Below, one piece after another: positions 25,129 through 35,256 of a stretch of 64,000 nt of DNA; within the stretch, counting starts at the first letter, position 1; each line of letters opens with the position of its first letter. The notes under the pieces were generated by a model. That model did no database searches. It had not been told where the DNA came from and saw only the letters and a program-made list of their open reading frames with translations. The translations under genes were made by a program, and so were the position numbers. This stretch comes from Paenibacillus tianjinensis. GTDB taxonomy: Bacteria; Bacillota; Bacilli; Paenibacillales; Paenibacillaceae. The DNA is taken from positions 6,209,878 through 6,273,877 of the forward strand of contig NZ_CP070969.1 of the NCBI RefSeq assembly GCF_017086365.1. Reading direction: 5' to 3'.

Positions 25129-25335
25129 ATGGAATCTTTTTCCACCAGTATGGACCTTGTACAATTTATTGGCAAACTTGGTGATCTAAAGGACGAACAC
25201 TATCATCTGATTCTGGTCCAGAGCGCCCTGATTGAACTCCTGATCGATAAGGGAGTTTTCTCACGCCAGGAGCTGGACCATAAAATAACAGAAGTAGACA
25301 GCCTTATGACTGGCTCACCTTATCCCATGGCGTAG
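25129..25335 (+). CDS. Conserved-looking small protein of unknown function
   Basis: This 68-residue acidic protein is read opposite to the wal genes. AAGGAGGAAATCAC before the ATG is an excellent ribosome binding site, and codon use looks genuine (MDLVQFIGKLGDLKDEHYHL, then a helix with ALIELLIDKGVFSRQELDHK). I do not recognise the family. The last 32 bases overlap the 3' end of walJ head to head, which is unusual in this otherwise tidy region. A helical, soluble protein is suggested; no signal or membrane segment is visible. Confidence 0.75.
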   Translation: MESFSTSMDLVQFIGKLGDLKDEHYHLILVQSALIELLIDKGVFSRQELDHKITEVDSLMTGSPYPMA

Positions 25336-26110
25336 GCTGGTCATAATAGGTATCGCACAATTTGAACTCACTATCTTTGTAGAAGCATCCCCGATCCTCC
25401 ATCGCTCCGCGAACCGACATTTTGGCCAGGTCCATCATATTATGATCCCGGCTTAAGTGTGCCAGATAGGTCCGCTTGGTCCGTCCGGTAAGAATCTCGC
25501 TAAGTGCTGCTCCGGCTGCCTCATTCGAGAGATGGCCCATATCGCCAAGAATCCGCCGCTTCGTGTTCCACGGGTAACGCCCCATTCTCAGCATCTCGAT
25601 ATCATGATTGGCTTCAAGCACAAGAACGTCCGCGCCTTCAAGCGCCAGCCTTACTTTATCGCTCACATAGCCAAGATCCGTCGCTACACACAGCTTTTCC
25701 TTACCGTCATAAAAGTTATAGCCTACCGGTTCAGCCGCATCATGGGAGATCGCAAAGGATTCTACTCTCAGGCTGCCGAAGTCCCGGTACCCGCCGGTCT
25801 CCATAATGATCCGGTTATGCTCGGGAATCGTGCCAATCCCTTTCTCTATCGCCTCCCAGGTATTGGTGTTGGCGTAGATCGGAAGATCGTATTTGCGCGC
25901 CATGGCCCCGAGCCCCTTAATGTGGTCGGAATGCTCATGCGTAACCAGAATGCCGTCTATATCCTTACCTGTCAGCTCGCGCATAGCCAGCAGCTCATCG
26001 ATCCGCTTGGCACTAAGGCCGGCGTCAATCATCAGCGTTGTTTCCCCGTTTCGCACTACTGTCACATTACCGGTAGAACCGCTGGACAGCACTGTAAATG
26101 AAATTCCCAT
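25304..26110 (-). CDS. walJ: Metallo-beta-lactamase-fold hydrolase WalJ (YycJ)
   Basis: This 268-residue protein has the MBL metal motif VTHEHSDH (HxHxDH, about residues 55-62) and the downstream ligands in SHDAAEP, ATDLGYV and the Asp/His region. YycJ-type proteins act as 5'-3' DNA exonucleases in mismatch repair and link the Wal operon to replication. The ATG at 26110 follows GGAGCAGGAGAG, 14 bases after walI, and is preferred over an in-frame start 33 codons earlier that lies inside walI. Confidence 0.93.
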   Translation of the reverse strand: MGISFTVLSSGSTGNVTVVRNGETTLMIDAGLSAKRIDELLAMRELTGKDIDGILVTHEHSDHIKGLGAMARKYDLPIYANTNTWEAIEKGIGTIPEHNRIIMETGGYRDFGSLRVESFAISHDAAEPVGYNFYDGKEKLCVATDLGYVSDKVRLALEGADVLVLEANHDIEMLRMGRYPWNTKRRILGDMGHLSNEAAGAALSEILTGRTKRTYLAHLSRDHNMMDLAKMSVRGAMEDRGCFYKDSEFKLCDTYYDQPTPWDKVSQS

Positions 26111-26124
26111 CTCTCCTGCTCCTT

Positions 26125-26871
26125 CTACTCTGTTGTCTTCGGACTGATAATATCCGCACTTATGGCATCCACGTAATAAGCATTGCCGTTCTCCAGCATA
26201 AAACGCCACATCGGCGAAGCCACCTGACTTTCGGAGTTGAACAATTCCCCGTAATAACCGAGTTCAATCTCCTTCACTACCGAGTCTGCCGGAAAATACT
26301 TTTCAATCAGACTGCTGAGTGCCTGTGAGGCCGGAAGCACCTTCTGCACATCCTTGTCTTCGCTGCTGCTGGCTCCAATCTCAATCTTCGGCCACCGGTA
26401 GGCTACGATCTTCTGATTGTTGTTAATCAGCTCCAGCCTGACCTGGAATAAGGAGTATTTGTTATCCACCAGCGGATGAAGCACGAACTTGCCGACCTCA
26501 CTCTCCTGGGCATCAAAACGGTAATTGGCGATATCCGTAATCTGTCCCTGAAGCTCATTGCTGAGTTCAGTGAACGAGGAATACATCAGTCCGCTGTCAA
26601 TCGGCTCCTTCAGCGGAACCGGCGGATCATTCTGCTCTTCTCCGGAGTAAATGTAGGTGATATCGGGCAGCTGAGGGGTAGCCGCCGGAATCGGGCACAG
26701 TACACGAATCCCCTTCTGCTCCATAACCGCCTGCGTTTCTGCCGAGAGGGAAGTAAAGTCCAGGTTGGCACTGGCCTGATCCCGCAAATCCATCCACAGC
26801 TGATAACACAGCAGCAGATTTAGTACCAGAAAAGCGTAAATCAGCACGTTTTTGGCTTTTCCCCAGTCCAT
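26125..26871 (-). CDS. walI: Two-component system regulatory protein WalI (YycI)
   Basis: This 248-residue protein has one N-terminal membrane anchor (MDWGKAKNVLIYAFLVLNLLLCYQLW) and an extracytoplasmic YycI domain. With WalH it binds the membrane part of WalK and tunes its activity. The conserved start MDWGKAKN is diagnostic. A GGAGG-type site lies just upstream. It is the fourth gene of the wal operon. Confidence 0.95.
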   Translation of the reverse strand: MDWGKAKNVLIYAFLVLNLLLCYQLWMDLRDQASANLDFTSLSAETQAVMEQKGIRVLCPIPAATPQLPDITYIYSGEEQNDPPVPLKEPIDSGLMYSSFTELSNELQGQITDIANYRFDAQESEVGKFVLHPLVDNKYSLFQVRLELINNNQKIVAYRWPKIEIGASSSEDKDVQKVLPASQALSSLIEKYFPADSVVKEIELGYYGELFNSESQVASPMWRFMLENGNAYYVDAISADIISPKTTE

Positions 26872-26945
26872 ACTTTCCCTCCTAAAAGTTTTATGAGCGT
26901 ATGCTTCATTGATTTTGCTTCGAATAAAACTCGCTTCGGAAGCCC

Positions 26946-28223
26946 CTAATTCAATGTGAGCACACTTCCGTCCTCGAGTGTCACCCGCCAGACCGGCACC
27001 AGCCGCAGTGATTCTCTCTGCTCTACAGGAATATAAGCCGGAATCAGATCCTTCACAGGTGAGCTTGAACTGATTCGTGCCAGCTTAACCTTGAGTTCTT
27101 CTCCTCCGGGGAGATTCACAAGTGTCTTTACAGCCTGGTCCTCCTCCGTATACATTAGCGAACGCTCGTAGGACGATACAGTTCCCTGCTGCAGCTCCAA
27201 ATTAATGACGCCATACTGCAGCTGCGGTTTGCTCAGGATCGGATAGGAGCCGTAATACTGCTGAAATGAGACTTTACGCTCCTGCTTGTCCTCCTCCGTC
27301 GACGCCAGCCGGTAGGTTCCGTTCCATCCCCCGTGCTGATTCACAAAGTCGACCGCTTCCAGCGCATCCTTTGCAGGCGTACTGTCTCCGGCAGGCAGCG
27401 CCGCAGGATCACTATAGCTCATCCAGTTCTGCTCTTGGTCAACCTGAAGGCTGCGCTTGCTGTCTGTATAGATTTTGGAGCCGTCCTTCTCCGGAATATA
27501 CCTGGTGCTTCCTGCATCGAAGAACAGGTTGCTCTGCATTTGTTCTATGGTATACATCCCCGACGGCAGCTCTGCCTCAACCAGAGGAAGCTTCTGCTCA
27601 GGAACATAATAATCACCATTCACTGCCGTATAAGGCATCCAGTTCGTCCCGAAATCGACATGCTGCTGCACGTCCTGGACGGTAAGATCGGCTTTAGCCG
27701 CTTCATAGACGATGTCACCTCTGGTGCTGAAAAAGACGGCATGTGCCTTCGAGTCATTTTTCACATTGTAAATCCAAATCCGGTCAATGCTCTCCCCCTC
27801 AAAGAGCGAATCCGGAGACAGCTGCATGACCCGCTGCAGCAACGTCACCGGAATGCCCGCACCGAAGGATAGCTCAATGCCGGGGTTCTCCCTGCGGATC
27901 TGATCCCAGTTGAAATCCTGCACCGGGCGCCGCTGGAAGCTCTCGAAGCCGCGTCCCTTGAGGCGGCCCAGAATCAGATCATAAAAAGTAGAATCCGGGT
28001 AGAACAATGTATGCTTGTCCCCGCCCATATGAATAATCATTCTGTCCGGATAGAGCAGATTCTCAACCTTTTCTTCCGGGCCCATATTATCAGTCTTAAC
28101 ATACAGGTTCTCTGACAATATCGCTGAGTCACTGCCTGGAAGCCGGTATATCAGATAATAGCTCTCTACCAGACTGCCCGCTACCAATAAGGCCAGAACC
28201 CAGGTCTTTATTCTTTCTTTCAT
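26946..28223 (-). CDS. walH: Two-component system regulatory protein WalH (YycH)
   Basis: This 425-residue protein has an N-terminal membrane segment (about residues 8-28) and extracytoplasmic YycH domains. WalH and WalI control the WalK kinase from outside the membrane. The start overlaps the walK stop by four bases. A gap of 74 bases separates it from walI. Confidence 0.94.
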   Translation of the reverse strand: MKERIKTWVLALLVAGSLVESYYLIYRLPGSDSAILSENLYVKTDNMGPEEKVENLLYPDRMIIHMGGDKHTLFYPDSTFYDLILGRLKGRGFESFQRRPVQDFNWDQIRRENPGIELSFGAGIPVTLLQRVMQLSPDSLFEGESIDRIWIYNVKNDSKAHAVFFSTRGDIVYEAAKADLTVQDVQQHVDFGTNWMPYTAVNGDYYVPEQKLPLVEAELPSGMYTIEQMQSNLFFDAGSTRYIPEKDGSKIYTDSKRSLQVDQEQNWMSYSDPAALPAGDSTPAKDALEAVDFVNQHGGWNGTYRLASTEEDKQERKVSFQQYYGSYPILSKPQLQYGVINLELQQGTVSSYERSLMYTEEDQAVKTLVNLPGGEELKVKLARISSSSPVKDLIPAYIPVEQRESLRLVPVWRVTLEDGSVLTLN

Positions 28224-30058
28224 CCCTCACTCCCCCTTTGCTGGTGCAGAGGCAGCGTAAATGTGACCAGTGAGCCCTCGTTAAGCTCAGATTGCAGGGA
28301 AATCGAACCCCCATGCGCTTTGACAATTTCCCGGGCAATGGACAATCCAAGTCCGGTGCCGCCCATATTCCGCGAACGGGCCTTATCCACCCGGTAAAAG
28401 CGTTCAAAGATCCGTTCAATATCCTTCTTAGGAATCCCGATTCCGGAGTCCCGTACCGAAATAGCCAGCATGCCGTCCTCGCTCTTCACTGCCTGCAGGC
28501 TGATCGTCCCGCCCTCCGGCGTATATTTCAGCGCATTGGAGACCAGATTGCCAAGCACCTGATCAATCTGATCGCGGTCCAGCCAGGCGGAGGCTACATC
28601 CTTATGGACAACCGTACTGATATGAATCCGCTTCTGGCGAATCTGGAAGGAGAACCTGTCAGCCACATCCTCCAGCATCTCGGAGATATCCGTCTGCTGA
28701 ATACGCAGACTAGATTCCTTGGAATCCAGCCGCGAGAGATGCAGCAGGTCGGTTACCAGGCGGATCATCCGCTCCGTCTCATTACGGATAACCCCGACGA
28801 AGCGTACAGCAAGCTGCGGATCATCGAGTGCTCCGTCATCAAGGGCTTCGACATAGCTCTTGATTGTCGTCAGCGGTGTCCGCAGCTCATGGGAGACGTT
28901 GGCCACGAACTCGCGCCGCGATTCCTCCAGATTCTCCTGCTCGGTGACATCCTGCAGCACGGCAATCGTACCGGCGATTCCGCCGCCTTCACGGCGGTGG
29001 ATCGGAGTAAAGGTAACTCTCACGATATTGGGATCCCCTCCGCCCATCGGAGAGAGGTGAATCATCGCTGATTGGGCATTGCCCTCAGCCAGCGATCCCG
29101 ACTGCTCATGATTCAGGCCGAGGAGCTCATCGAGCGGCGCACCTTCCGGCAGCGGACCTTCCGAGCCCAGCATATGCGCAGCGCGGGTATTCATCAGAAT
29201 GACCACCCCGCTCTCGTCGGTCGCTACAACTCCGTCACTCATATTCGTCAGGATCGAAGCCAGCTTCTCCTTCTCTTCTTCGTTCTGAGACAGAGCTTCA
29301 CGAAGCCTGCCTGTCATATAATTAAACGCCTGGCTAAGCTGCCCGATTTCATCATTGCCGAACTCCGGCATTTTACGGTTAAACCGGCCTTCGGCAAGGG
29401 CGGTGGCATGCCGGGTCATCTCTTTAATCGGATGAGTAATCGTATGGGCGAGAATCACGCACAATACCGCGGTAAGCGCCAGTGCCAGGAGCAGACCTGA
29501 GAGAAACACGCTGTTAATCCGGCTCATAGTAGCGTATAAATCCTTCATATCGGCGGCAATATAGATAGCCCCTACCACTTTATCGCCGGAAAGCACCGGC
29601 TTGGCTACGACCTTCTTCCGCACATTATCATCGGCAATAATATATTCTTCATTGTCACTGATGCCTTGCAGCGCCCGGCTGACCACAGTCTGGGTATTGC
29701 GCTGTCCCACATAATCATTCTGGGAGGGGACTGAAGTGGTAATGATCTTACCGCTTGCATCAAGCACCTGGATCTCTGCACCGTTGATATACAGATTGTT
29801 GACCATGCCGCGCAGGCTCTCTACTGCCGTTTCTTCATCTGCGGTTCCGGCTTCGCTACCGAGCTTGTCTGCAGTCAGGATGGAGAGCATCTCCGCCCGG
29901 GCCTTCAGATCCTTGGTGAAATTCTCAGTCAGTGAATTCTTCATCGAACTGACAAAATACACCCCAATCAGCTGCATCGCCACTAGAATCAGCAGGACAT
30001 AGATAATAGTCAGCCTGGCTTGAATCGTCCGGAAAAAGGACAGCCCTTTTTTCATCAC
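28220..30058 (-). CDS. walK: Cell-wall homeostasis sensor histidine kinase WalK
   Basis: This 612-residue kinase has two membrane segments (about residues 13-35 and 183-205) enclosing an extracytoplasmic Cache-like domain of about 145 residues, then HAMP ([15 protein letters not shown] region), PAS (about 265-370), HisKA with [18 protein letters not shown] (His near 390) and HATPase with [21 protein letters not shown] and [10 protein letters not shown]. It is the essential kinase that senses peptidoglycan metabolism. The order and four-base overlaps walR-walK-walH match the operon in Bacillales. Confidence 0.97.
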   Translation of the reverse strand: MMKKGLSFFRTIQARLTIIYVLLILVAMQLIGVYFVSSMKNSLTENFTKDLKARAEMLSILTADKLGSEAGTADEETAVESLRGMVNNLYINGAEIQVLDASGKIITTSVPSQNDYVGQRNTQTVVSRALQGISDNEEYIIADDNVRKKVVAKPVLSGDKVVGAIYIAADMKDLYATMSRINSVFLSGLLLALALTAVLCVILAHTITHPIKEMTRHATALAEGRFNRKMPEFGNDEIGQLSQAFNYMTGRLREALSQNEEEKEKLASILTNMSDGVVATDESGVVILMNTRAAHMLGSEGPLPEGAPLDELLGLNHEQSGSLAEGNAQSAMIHLSPMGGGDPNIVRVTFTPIHRREGGGIAGTIAVLQDVTEQENLEESRREFVANVSHELRTPLTTIKSYVEALDDGALDDPQLAVRFVGVIRNETERMIRLVTDLLHLSRLDSKESSLRIQQTDISEMLEDVADRFSFQIRQKRIHISTVVHKDVASAWLDRDQIDQVLGNLVSNALKYTPEGGTISLQAVKSEDGMLAISVRDSGIGIPKKDIERIFERFYRVDKARSRNMGGTGLGLSIAREIVKAHGGSISLQSELNEGSLVTFTLPLHQQRGSEG

Positions 30059-30786
30059 AGGCCTCCGCTTTTGGGGCTATGCATCAAATAACCGAGTCCC
30101 CGCCGGGTGAAGATATATTCCGGTTTGCTGGGATTCTCCTCAATTTTTTCTCTCAGACGGCGGATCGTTACGTCTACGGTCCGCACATCGCCGAAGTATT
30201 CGAAGCCCCATACGGCCTGCAGCAGATGCTCCCGTGTCATAACTTTGCCGGCATGGCGGATCATATAGTAGAGCAGCTCATATTCGCGGTGGGTCAGGTC
30301 CAGTGCTTCGCCGTCTTTATAGACCATATACATATCGGTATCGACGAACAGGCCGAAATGATGCACGCCCTGTTTACTCTCTGCCATTTCGCTTAGCGAT
30401 CCGGGCGGAGTCGGCTTATGCTGGCGCCGCATCTGGGCTTTGACTCTGGCCAGCAGCTCACGTGTGCTGAAGGGCTTGGTCACATAATCATCAGCGCCAA
30501 GCTCAAGGCCAAGGACCTTATCAATCTCCCCGTCCTTAGCTGTGAGCATAATGATGGGAATATCCAGATGGGCTGAGCGTACCTCACGGCAGACATCCAT
30601 TCCGTCCTTGCCGGGAAGCATGAGGTCAAGCAGCATCAGATCGGGGCGAATAGATAGCGCAAGCTCCACCGCACTGTTGCCGTCAAAGGCGCAGATTACC
30701 TCATAGCCTTCTTTTTCTAAATTGAATTTTAAAATATCAGCAATAGGCTGTTCATCGTCTACTACCAGAATCGTTCCCATCTGCAT
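30055..30786 (-). CDS. walR: Essential response regulator WalR (YycF)
   Basis: This 243-residue OmpR-type regulator has a receiver domain with VVDDEQ and Asp near 54 in [10 protein letters not shown], Lys in TKPFSTREL, and a C-terminal winged helix ending [11 protein letters not shown]. It controls autolysin and wall-synthesis genes through WalK. A second ATG two codons downstream is possible; the first lies behind AAAGGTGAAGC. A 40-base inverted repeat lies 74-113 bases upstream of the start codon. Confidence 0.97.
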   Translation of the reverse strand: MQMGTILVVDDEQPIADILKFNLEKEGYEVICAFDGNSAVELALSIRPDLMLLDLMLPGKDGMDVCREVRSAHLDIPIIMLTAKDGEIDKVLGLELGADDYVTKPFSTRELLARVKAQMRRQHKPTPPGSLSEMAESKQGVHHFGLFVDTDMYMVYKDGEALDLTHREYELLYYMIRHAGKVMTREHLLQAVWGFEYFGDVRTVDVTIRRLREKIEENPSKPEYIFTRRGLGYLMHSPKSGGL

Positions 30787-30859
30787 ATGCTCAGCTTCAC
30801 CTTTCTCACCATACTTTTCATTGATTCTTTTATTTTAACATACCTGTCCTATAGAACGT

Positions 30860-30899
30860 GAACTTAAGAATGTTCCATTAGAACTTCGTGCTTAAGTTC
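30860..30899. repeat. Inverted repeat upstream of walR
   Basis: GAACTTAAG (30860-30868) and CTTAAGTTC (30891-30899) are perfect arms. Inside is a second, smaller repeat, GTTC-CATTA-GAAC. The array sits upstream of the likely walR promoter and could be an operator. Confidence 0.6.
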
Positions 30900-30938
30900 A
30901 TCTTATCTAGCGTCACACCCTACCTCTGGTCAAACTGA

Positions 30939-30965
30939 AAGCCGCCCGGAATATTCCGGACGGCT
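30939..30965 (-). terminator. Terminator between the M23 peptidase gene and walR
   Basis: AGCCG-CCGGAATATTCCGG-CGGCT stem, then TTTCAGTTT on the minus strand. The T run is imperfect. Confidence 0.55.
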
Positions 30966-30988
30966 GAGGAATGTTATGAATTTATGAA

Positions 30989-32518
30989 TTATTTCAAGTA
31001 TTTCAGCGGATTGACCGCCGTACCGTTCTTGCGGATTTCAAAATGAAGATGAGTACCGGTCGAACGCCCCGTGTTGCCCATAATGCCAATCTTACCGCCT
31101 TGCTCAAGCCGTTGTCCGACCGATACGGAAATACTGCTCAAGTGGCCGTAATAGGTTGTATACCCATTCTTGTGATCGACGATAACAACATTACCGTACC
31201 CGCTCTGTACCCCGGCAAAAGTAACGGTTCCGGCATCGGCTGCTTTAATTGTGCGGTTGCCCGAAACAAGGTCGACCCCTTTATGAACACGTCCCCAACG
31301 TTCGCCAAAGCTGCTGGATAAGGCTGCGCCGCTGACCGGCCAGGCGAACATGCCTGTACCTTCACCGACAACCTTCGTTCCCCGGTAGACTACTTCAGGC
31401 AGTGATTCCTTCACTACGGTCTGGCCGAGCCACTCTTCCCTAACGACCAGGCCATTTTCCTTCGTCAGCCGGTACTGCATTTCCTTCAGCCCGGTCTGGC
31501 CTGGGCGCACTACCTTGCTCTTGCCTGCTGGCAGCTGATCGCTGGTACGGACAATAACCTCAGGTTCTGTGACCACCTGCTCGGTCACCTGTTCTACTGT
31601 AACTACCGTAAGCTCAGGCTGCGGAACGGTTAATTGCAGCTCATCCCCGATCTGCAGGGTGAGTTCTTTCACCGCAGGATTGTTATGAAAAATCTCATCC
31701 TGCGTAATACTGAACCGTTTAGCAATTCCGGAGATCGTATCGCCTTCCTGTACGGTATAAACAACCGGTTCGTCCTTGCCTTCGGTCAGTGCCTTGACTG
31801 CTTCCTCCACGCTCATGACTTTATTGGGATCTGCCTTTACCGGAACAATGCTCACTTCTTCCTCAATGGAGGCCGATTCAATCTTATCCCCACCAGCCGA
31901 TGTAGCTGGAGTCTTACTGCTGGCAGCCGACATCTTCTTCAGCCGGGCACCAGCCGCCGCCGCTACTGCCGGAACATAATGCTCCTTGACGCTCTGCAGT
32001 ACTGCATTTGCTGTCTCCTGATCCTTGACGATCCCGACAGATTTGCCATCGACAGTCAATTGTACACCAACCGCATACGCCTTGAGCATGCTATCCAGCT
32101 TGTCCAAAGTACCTTCACTGTCAACTTCCGGTTTATACGCCTGCTCCTGCTCCGTTGTAATGCCACTTGTCTGCAGTACCATTACTGAATCCGGATACTT
32201 TGTCTGATATTCCTGCCGCTTCTCTTCGAACAGCCGGTCAAGTTCAGACTCCTCACTGATCTTGCCGATTTCTTCGCCCTTCACCAGTACCTTGTAATAG
32301 GTTACCGTGTTTGCGGCAACATACTTCTTCTCTGCCCCGACTAAAAAGGCAGACAGCAGCACCAGACCGGCAGAAGCCGCGATCCAGGAGCGCCGCAATC
32401 TCCGCGGATTAGGTTCCTGATGAAAGACATTGGCTTCGCTCTCTGCGCTGAATTCCGCGGGTGTCTCTTCACTGCTCCGCAGCTTCCCCATCCGGCGCAT
32501 GAATTTAAATCCCTTCAT
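30989..32518 (-). CDS. M23 metallopeptidase with LysM and G5 domains
   Basis: This protein of about 509 residues has a membrane anchor (about residues 44-62), an Ala/Lys-rich stretch, a LysM domain (YTVQEGDTISGIAKRFSI, about 253-297), a G5 domain (about 300-380) and a C-terminal M23 peptidase (about 400-505) with HKGVDL, VVIVDHKNGY and GTHLHFEI holding zinc ligands. It should bind and cut peptidoglycan outside the cell. Start ATG at 32518 follows AAAGGGAGAGTTTG. Its place directly before walR fits a cell-wall role; control by WalR is possible but no clear WalR box was found. Confidence 0.92.
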   Translation of the reverse strand: MKGFKFMRRMGKLRSSEETPAEFSAESEANVFHQEPNPRRLRRSWIAASAGLVLLSAFLVGAEKKYVAANTVTYYKVLVKGEEIGKISEESELDRLFEEKRQEYQTKYPDSVMVLQTSGITTEQEQAYKPEVDSEGTLDKLDSMLKAYAVGVQLTVDGKSVGIVKDQETANAVLQSVKEHYVPAVAAAAGARLKKMSAASSKTPATSAGGDKIESASIEEEVSIVPVKADPNKVMSVEEAVKALTEGKDEPVVYTVQEGDTISGIAKRFSITQDEIFHNNPAVKELTLQIGDELQLTVPQPELTVVTVEQVTEQVVTEPEVIVRTSDQLPAGKSKVVRPGQTGLKEMQYRLTKENGLVVREEWLGQTVVKESLPEVVYRGTKVVGEGTGMFAWPVSGAALSSSFGERWGRVHKGVDLVSGNRTIKAADAGTVTFAGVQSGYGNVVIVDHKNGYTTYYGHLSSISVSVGQRLEQGGKIGIMGNTGRSTGTHLHFEIRKNGTAVNPLKYLK

Positions 32519-32842
32519 CAAACTCTCCCTTTCAATTGCCCGTTCAGTCCGCTATACGAGCGGACAAGCTTGTTTTACGACCCCTTATATATATTCTGCT
32601 GCATCTATATTTCTATTTGCGTTAGTGTGAATGATCTTGTTGTCCTGAACTGAGAAGATACGGTTCTAAAGCCCTTAGAAAATCCGGACAATATCCCCTA
32701 ATCTAGCGAAAAATATAAGTATAAATCATGCCGTGAAACCTATGTTTTTCAGCCGTTTAAAAGGTTACAAAAATTTAACCCCTTCTAGTCCTTTTTTACT
32801 GTACCATAGCCGGGAGAAAAATTTCAACTTCGCGGTCATGGC
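32519..32842. other. Upstream region of the M23 peptidase gene
   Basis: About 320 bases without a gene. On the minus strand TATACT near 32720 may be a -10, and a small hairpin GTCCGCT/AGCGGAC lies at about 32547-32565 in the leader. I searched for the conserved blocks of a cyclic-di-AMP riboswitch, which often precedes such genes, and did not find them. Confidence 0.4.
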
Positions 32843-32867
32843 AAAACCCGCGAAAATCGCGGGTTTT
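32843..32867 (-). terminator. Bidirectional terminator
   Basis: AAAACCCGCG-AAAAT-CGCGGGTTTTT forms a perfect stem flanked by A and T runs on both strands. It lies 55 bases past the end of the gene at 32922. Confidence 0.85.
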
Positions 32868-32921
32868 TATCCAAAATATGACGTTTAAACAATATAACTG
32901 TGTCAATAAAGTGACACTTTT

Positions 32922-33581
32922 TTAATGCTGTGCATTCTCATCTGCTTCAGGTGTAAGCATTTTCATTAGCATCTCATATTCATCCTGATTCACGTATTTA
33001 GCAATGACTTCCTGTATTTCCTTCACTTCACTTTCCGTCAGTCCATCCTCCATCGCTGTGGAGATCTTCTGCATCTCCTCCTGTGGAAGCTTGGTCATCA
33101 GAATGTTGAAGATATTGGCCTTCTCCTCAGCCGGAAGGCTGTCCTTCAGATCGCTCATCGCATCCGGTGTCATAACCAGCTGCTGATCCAGGCCCTCGTC
33201 ACTCTGTTTGTCCGCATCTGCAGCCTCTCCCATAACGGCCAAGGCATCTTCGGGGACCTTTTCCTCTACAGCCTTGTCACTATCCTTAGCGGGTGTATTG
33301 CCGGTTCTCTCCTTGTCCGTCTGGGTTGCAGCAGGAACGGTGTCCTTCAGATCGTCCTTGATATCCGTGGCATCCGCATCCGCCTTCGCCCCCATTCCCG
33401 TCAGACTTTTCACAAAGCCGCCGATACCCGGTTCCGGTCCATCCAATTTAATATCAAAGCTTGCCAGAACAGACTGAATGTACGTATTGACTACATATGC
33501 GGTAGTCAGTACGGATAGCGCGCTGGCCAGCACAACGATCAGGCATACGCCAATTGCACTTTTAACTATTTTCACCATCAT
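32922..33581 (-). CDS. Membrane-anchored acidic protein of unknown function
   Basis: This 219-residue protein has an N-terminal membrane segment (about residues 8-32) and a long acidic, Ala/Asp/Lys/Glu-rich linker (about 65-125) that looks disordered. The C-terminal helical part (about 130-212) has TEEKAN-like repeats such as LPAEEKANIFNILMTKLPQEEMQKIS and LTESEVKEIQEVIAKYVNQDEYEMLMKML. I do not recognise a family. AAGGAGAG directly precedes an ATG-ATG pair. It stands between purA and the M23 peptidase gene with its own terminator. The topology suggests an extracytoplasmic domain. Confidence 0.8.
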   Translation of the reverse strand: MMVKIVKSAIGVCLIVVLASALSVLTTAYVVNTYIQSVLASFDIKLDGPEPGIGGFVKSLTGMGAKADADATDIKDDLKDTVPAATQTDKERTGNTPAKDSDKAVEEKVPEDALAVMGEAADADKQSDEGLDQQLVMTPDAMSDLKDSLPAEEKANIFNILMTKLPQEEMQKISTAMEDGLTESEVKEIQEVIAKYVNQDEYEMLMKMLTPEADENAQH

Positions 33582-33717
33582 CTCTCCTTGCCCTCTGTCT
33601 TATCCCATTTCCCGTTAGATCAGTCCTTTAGCACTGTATTCTTCCAGTATTGACCAGATTGGGCAGCGGGAAACCTGCAGCAGGCAAAGAGCGTACCTCC
33701 AGGGAATACACTATGTA

Positions 33718-33746
33718 CAAAAAAAGGGCCCCATCCGGGACCCTTG
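33718..33746 (-). terminator. Terminator after purA
   Basis: AAGGGTCCC...GGGGCCCTT stem followed by T8 on the minus strand. Confidence 0.85.
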
Positions 33747-33757
33747 TGATTTATAGC

Positions 33758-35068
<1,311 letters not shown>

Positions 35069-35167
35069 TTAGCACCATTATTTTTCATAATATGGGCTCT
35101 GTACAGCGTTCTTATGTACGCAGCCCTCCGGACGCTAAGCGGTTTAACCCGCTAAAGCACAATAACC

Positions 35168-35196
35168 AGTGTAACAGCGGTACTTTTTAAAGTCAA
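35168..35196 (-). promoter_or_regulatory. purA promoter
   Basis: TTGACT (35191-35196) and TACACT (35168-35173) have 17-base spacing on the minus strand, giving a leader of about 115 bases. An AGCGG/CCGCT hairpin lies in that leader. Confidence 0.65.
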
Positions 35197-35237
35197 ATAA
35201 AAACGAACGATCACACAAGGAAATGTGCAATCGTTCG
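35196..35237 (-). terminator. Terminator after dnaB
   Basis: CGAACGAT-GCACA...TGTG-ATCGTTCG forms a long stem followed by TTTTTATTT. The T run abuts the purA -35. Confidence 0.85.
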
Positions 35238-35256
35238 GATATTGTGCATAAATCGC

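Noticed and set aside
28326..28339. ATTTCCCGGGCAAT in walK, one base from the Noc binding site consensus
   Set aside because: A single mismatch in a coding region is not enough to call an NBS; ChIP data would be needed.
32519..32842. Cyclic-di-AMP riboswitch before the M23/LysM peptidase gene
   Set aside because: Expected from analogous genes, but the conserved sequence blocks and stems were not found on the minus strand.
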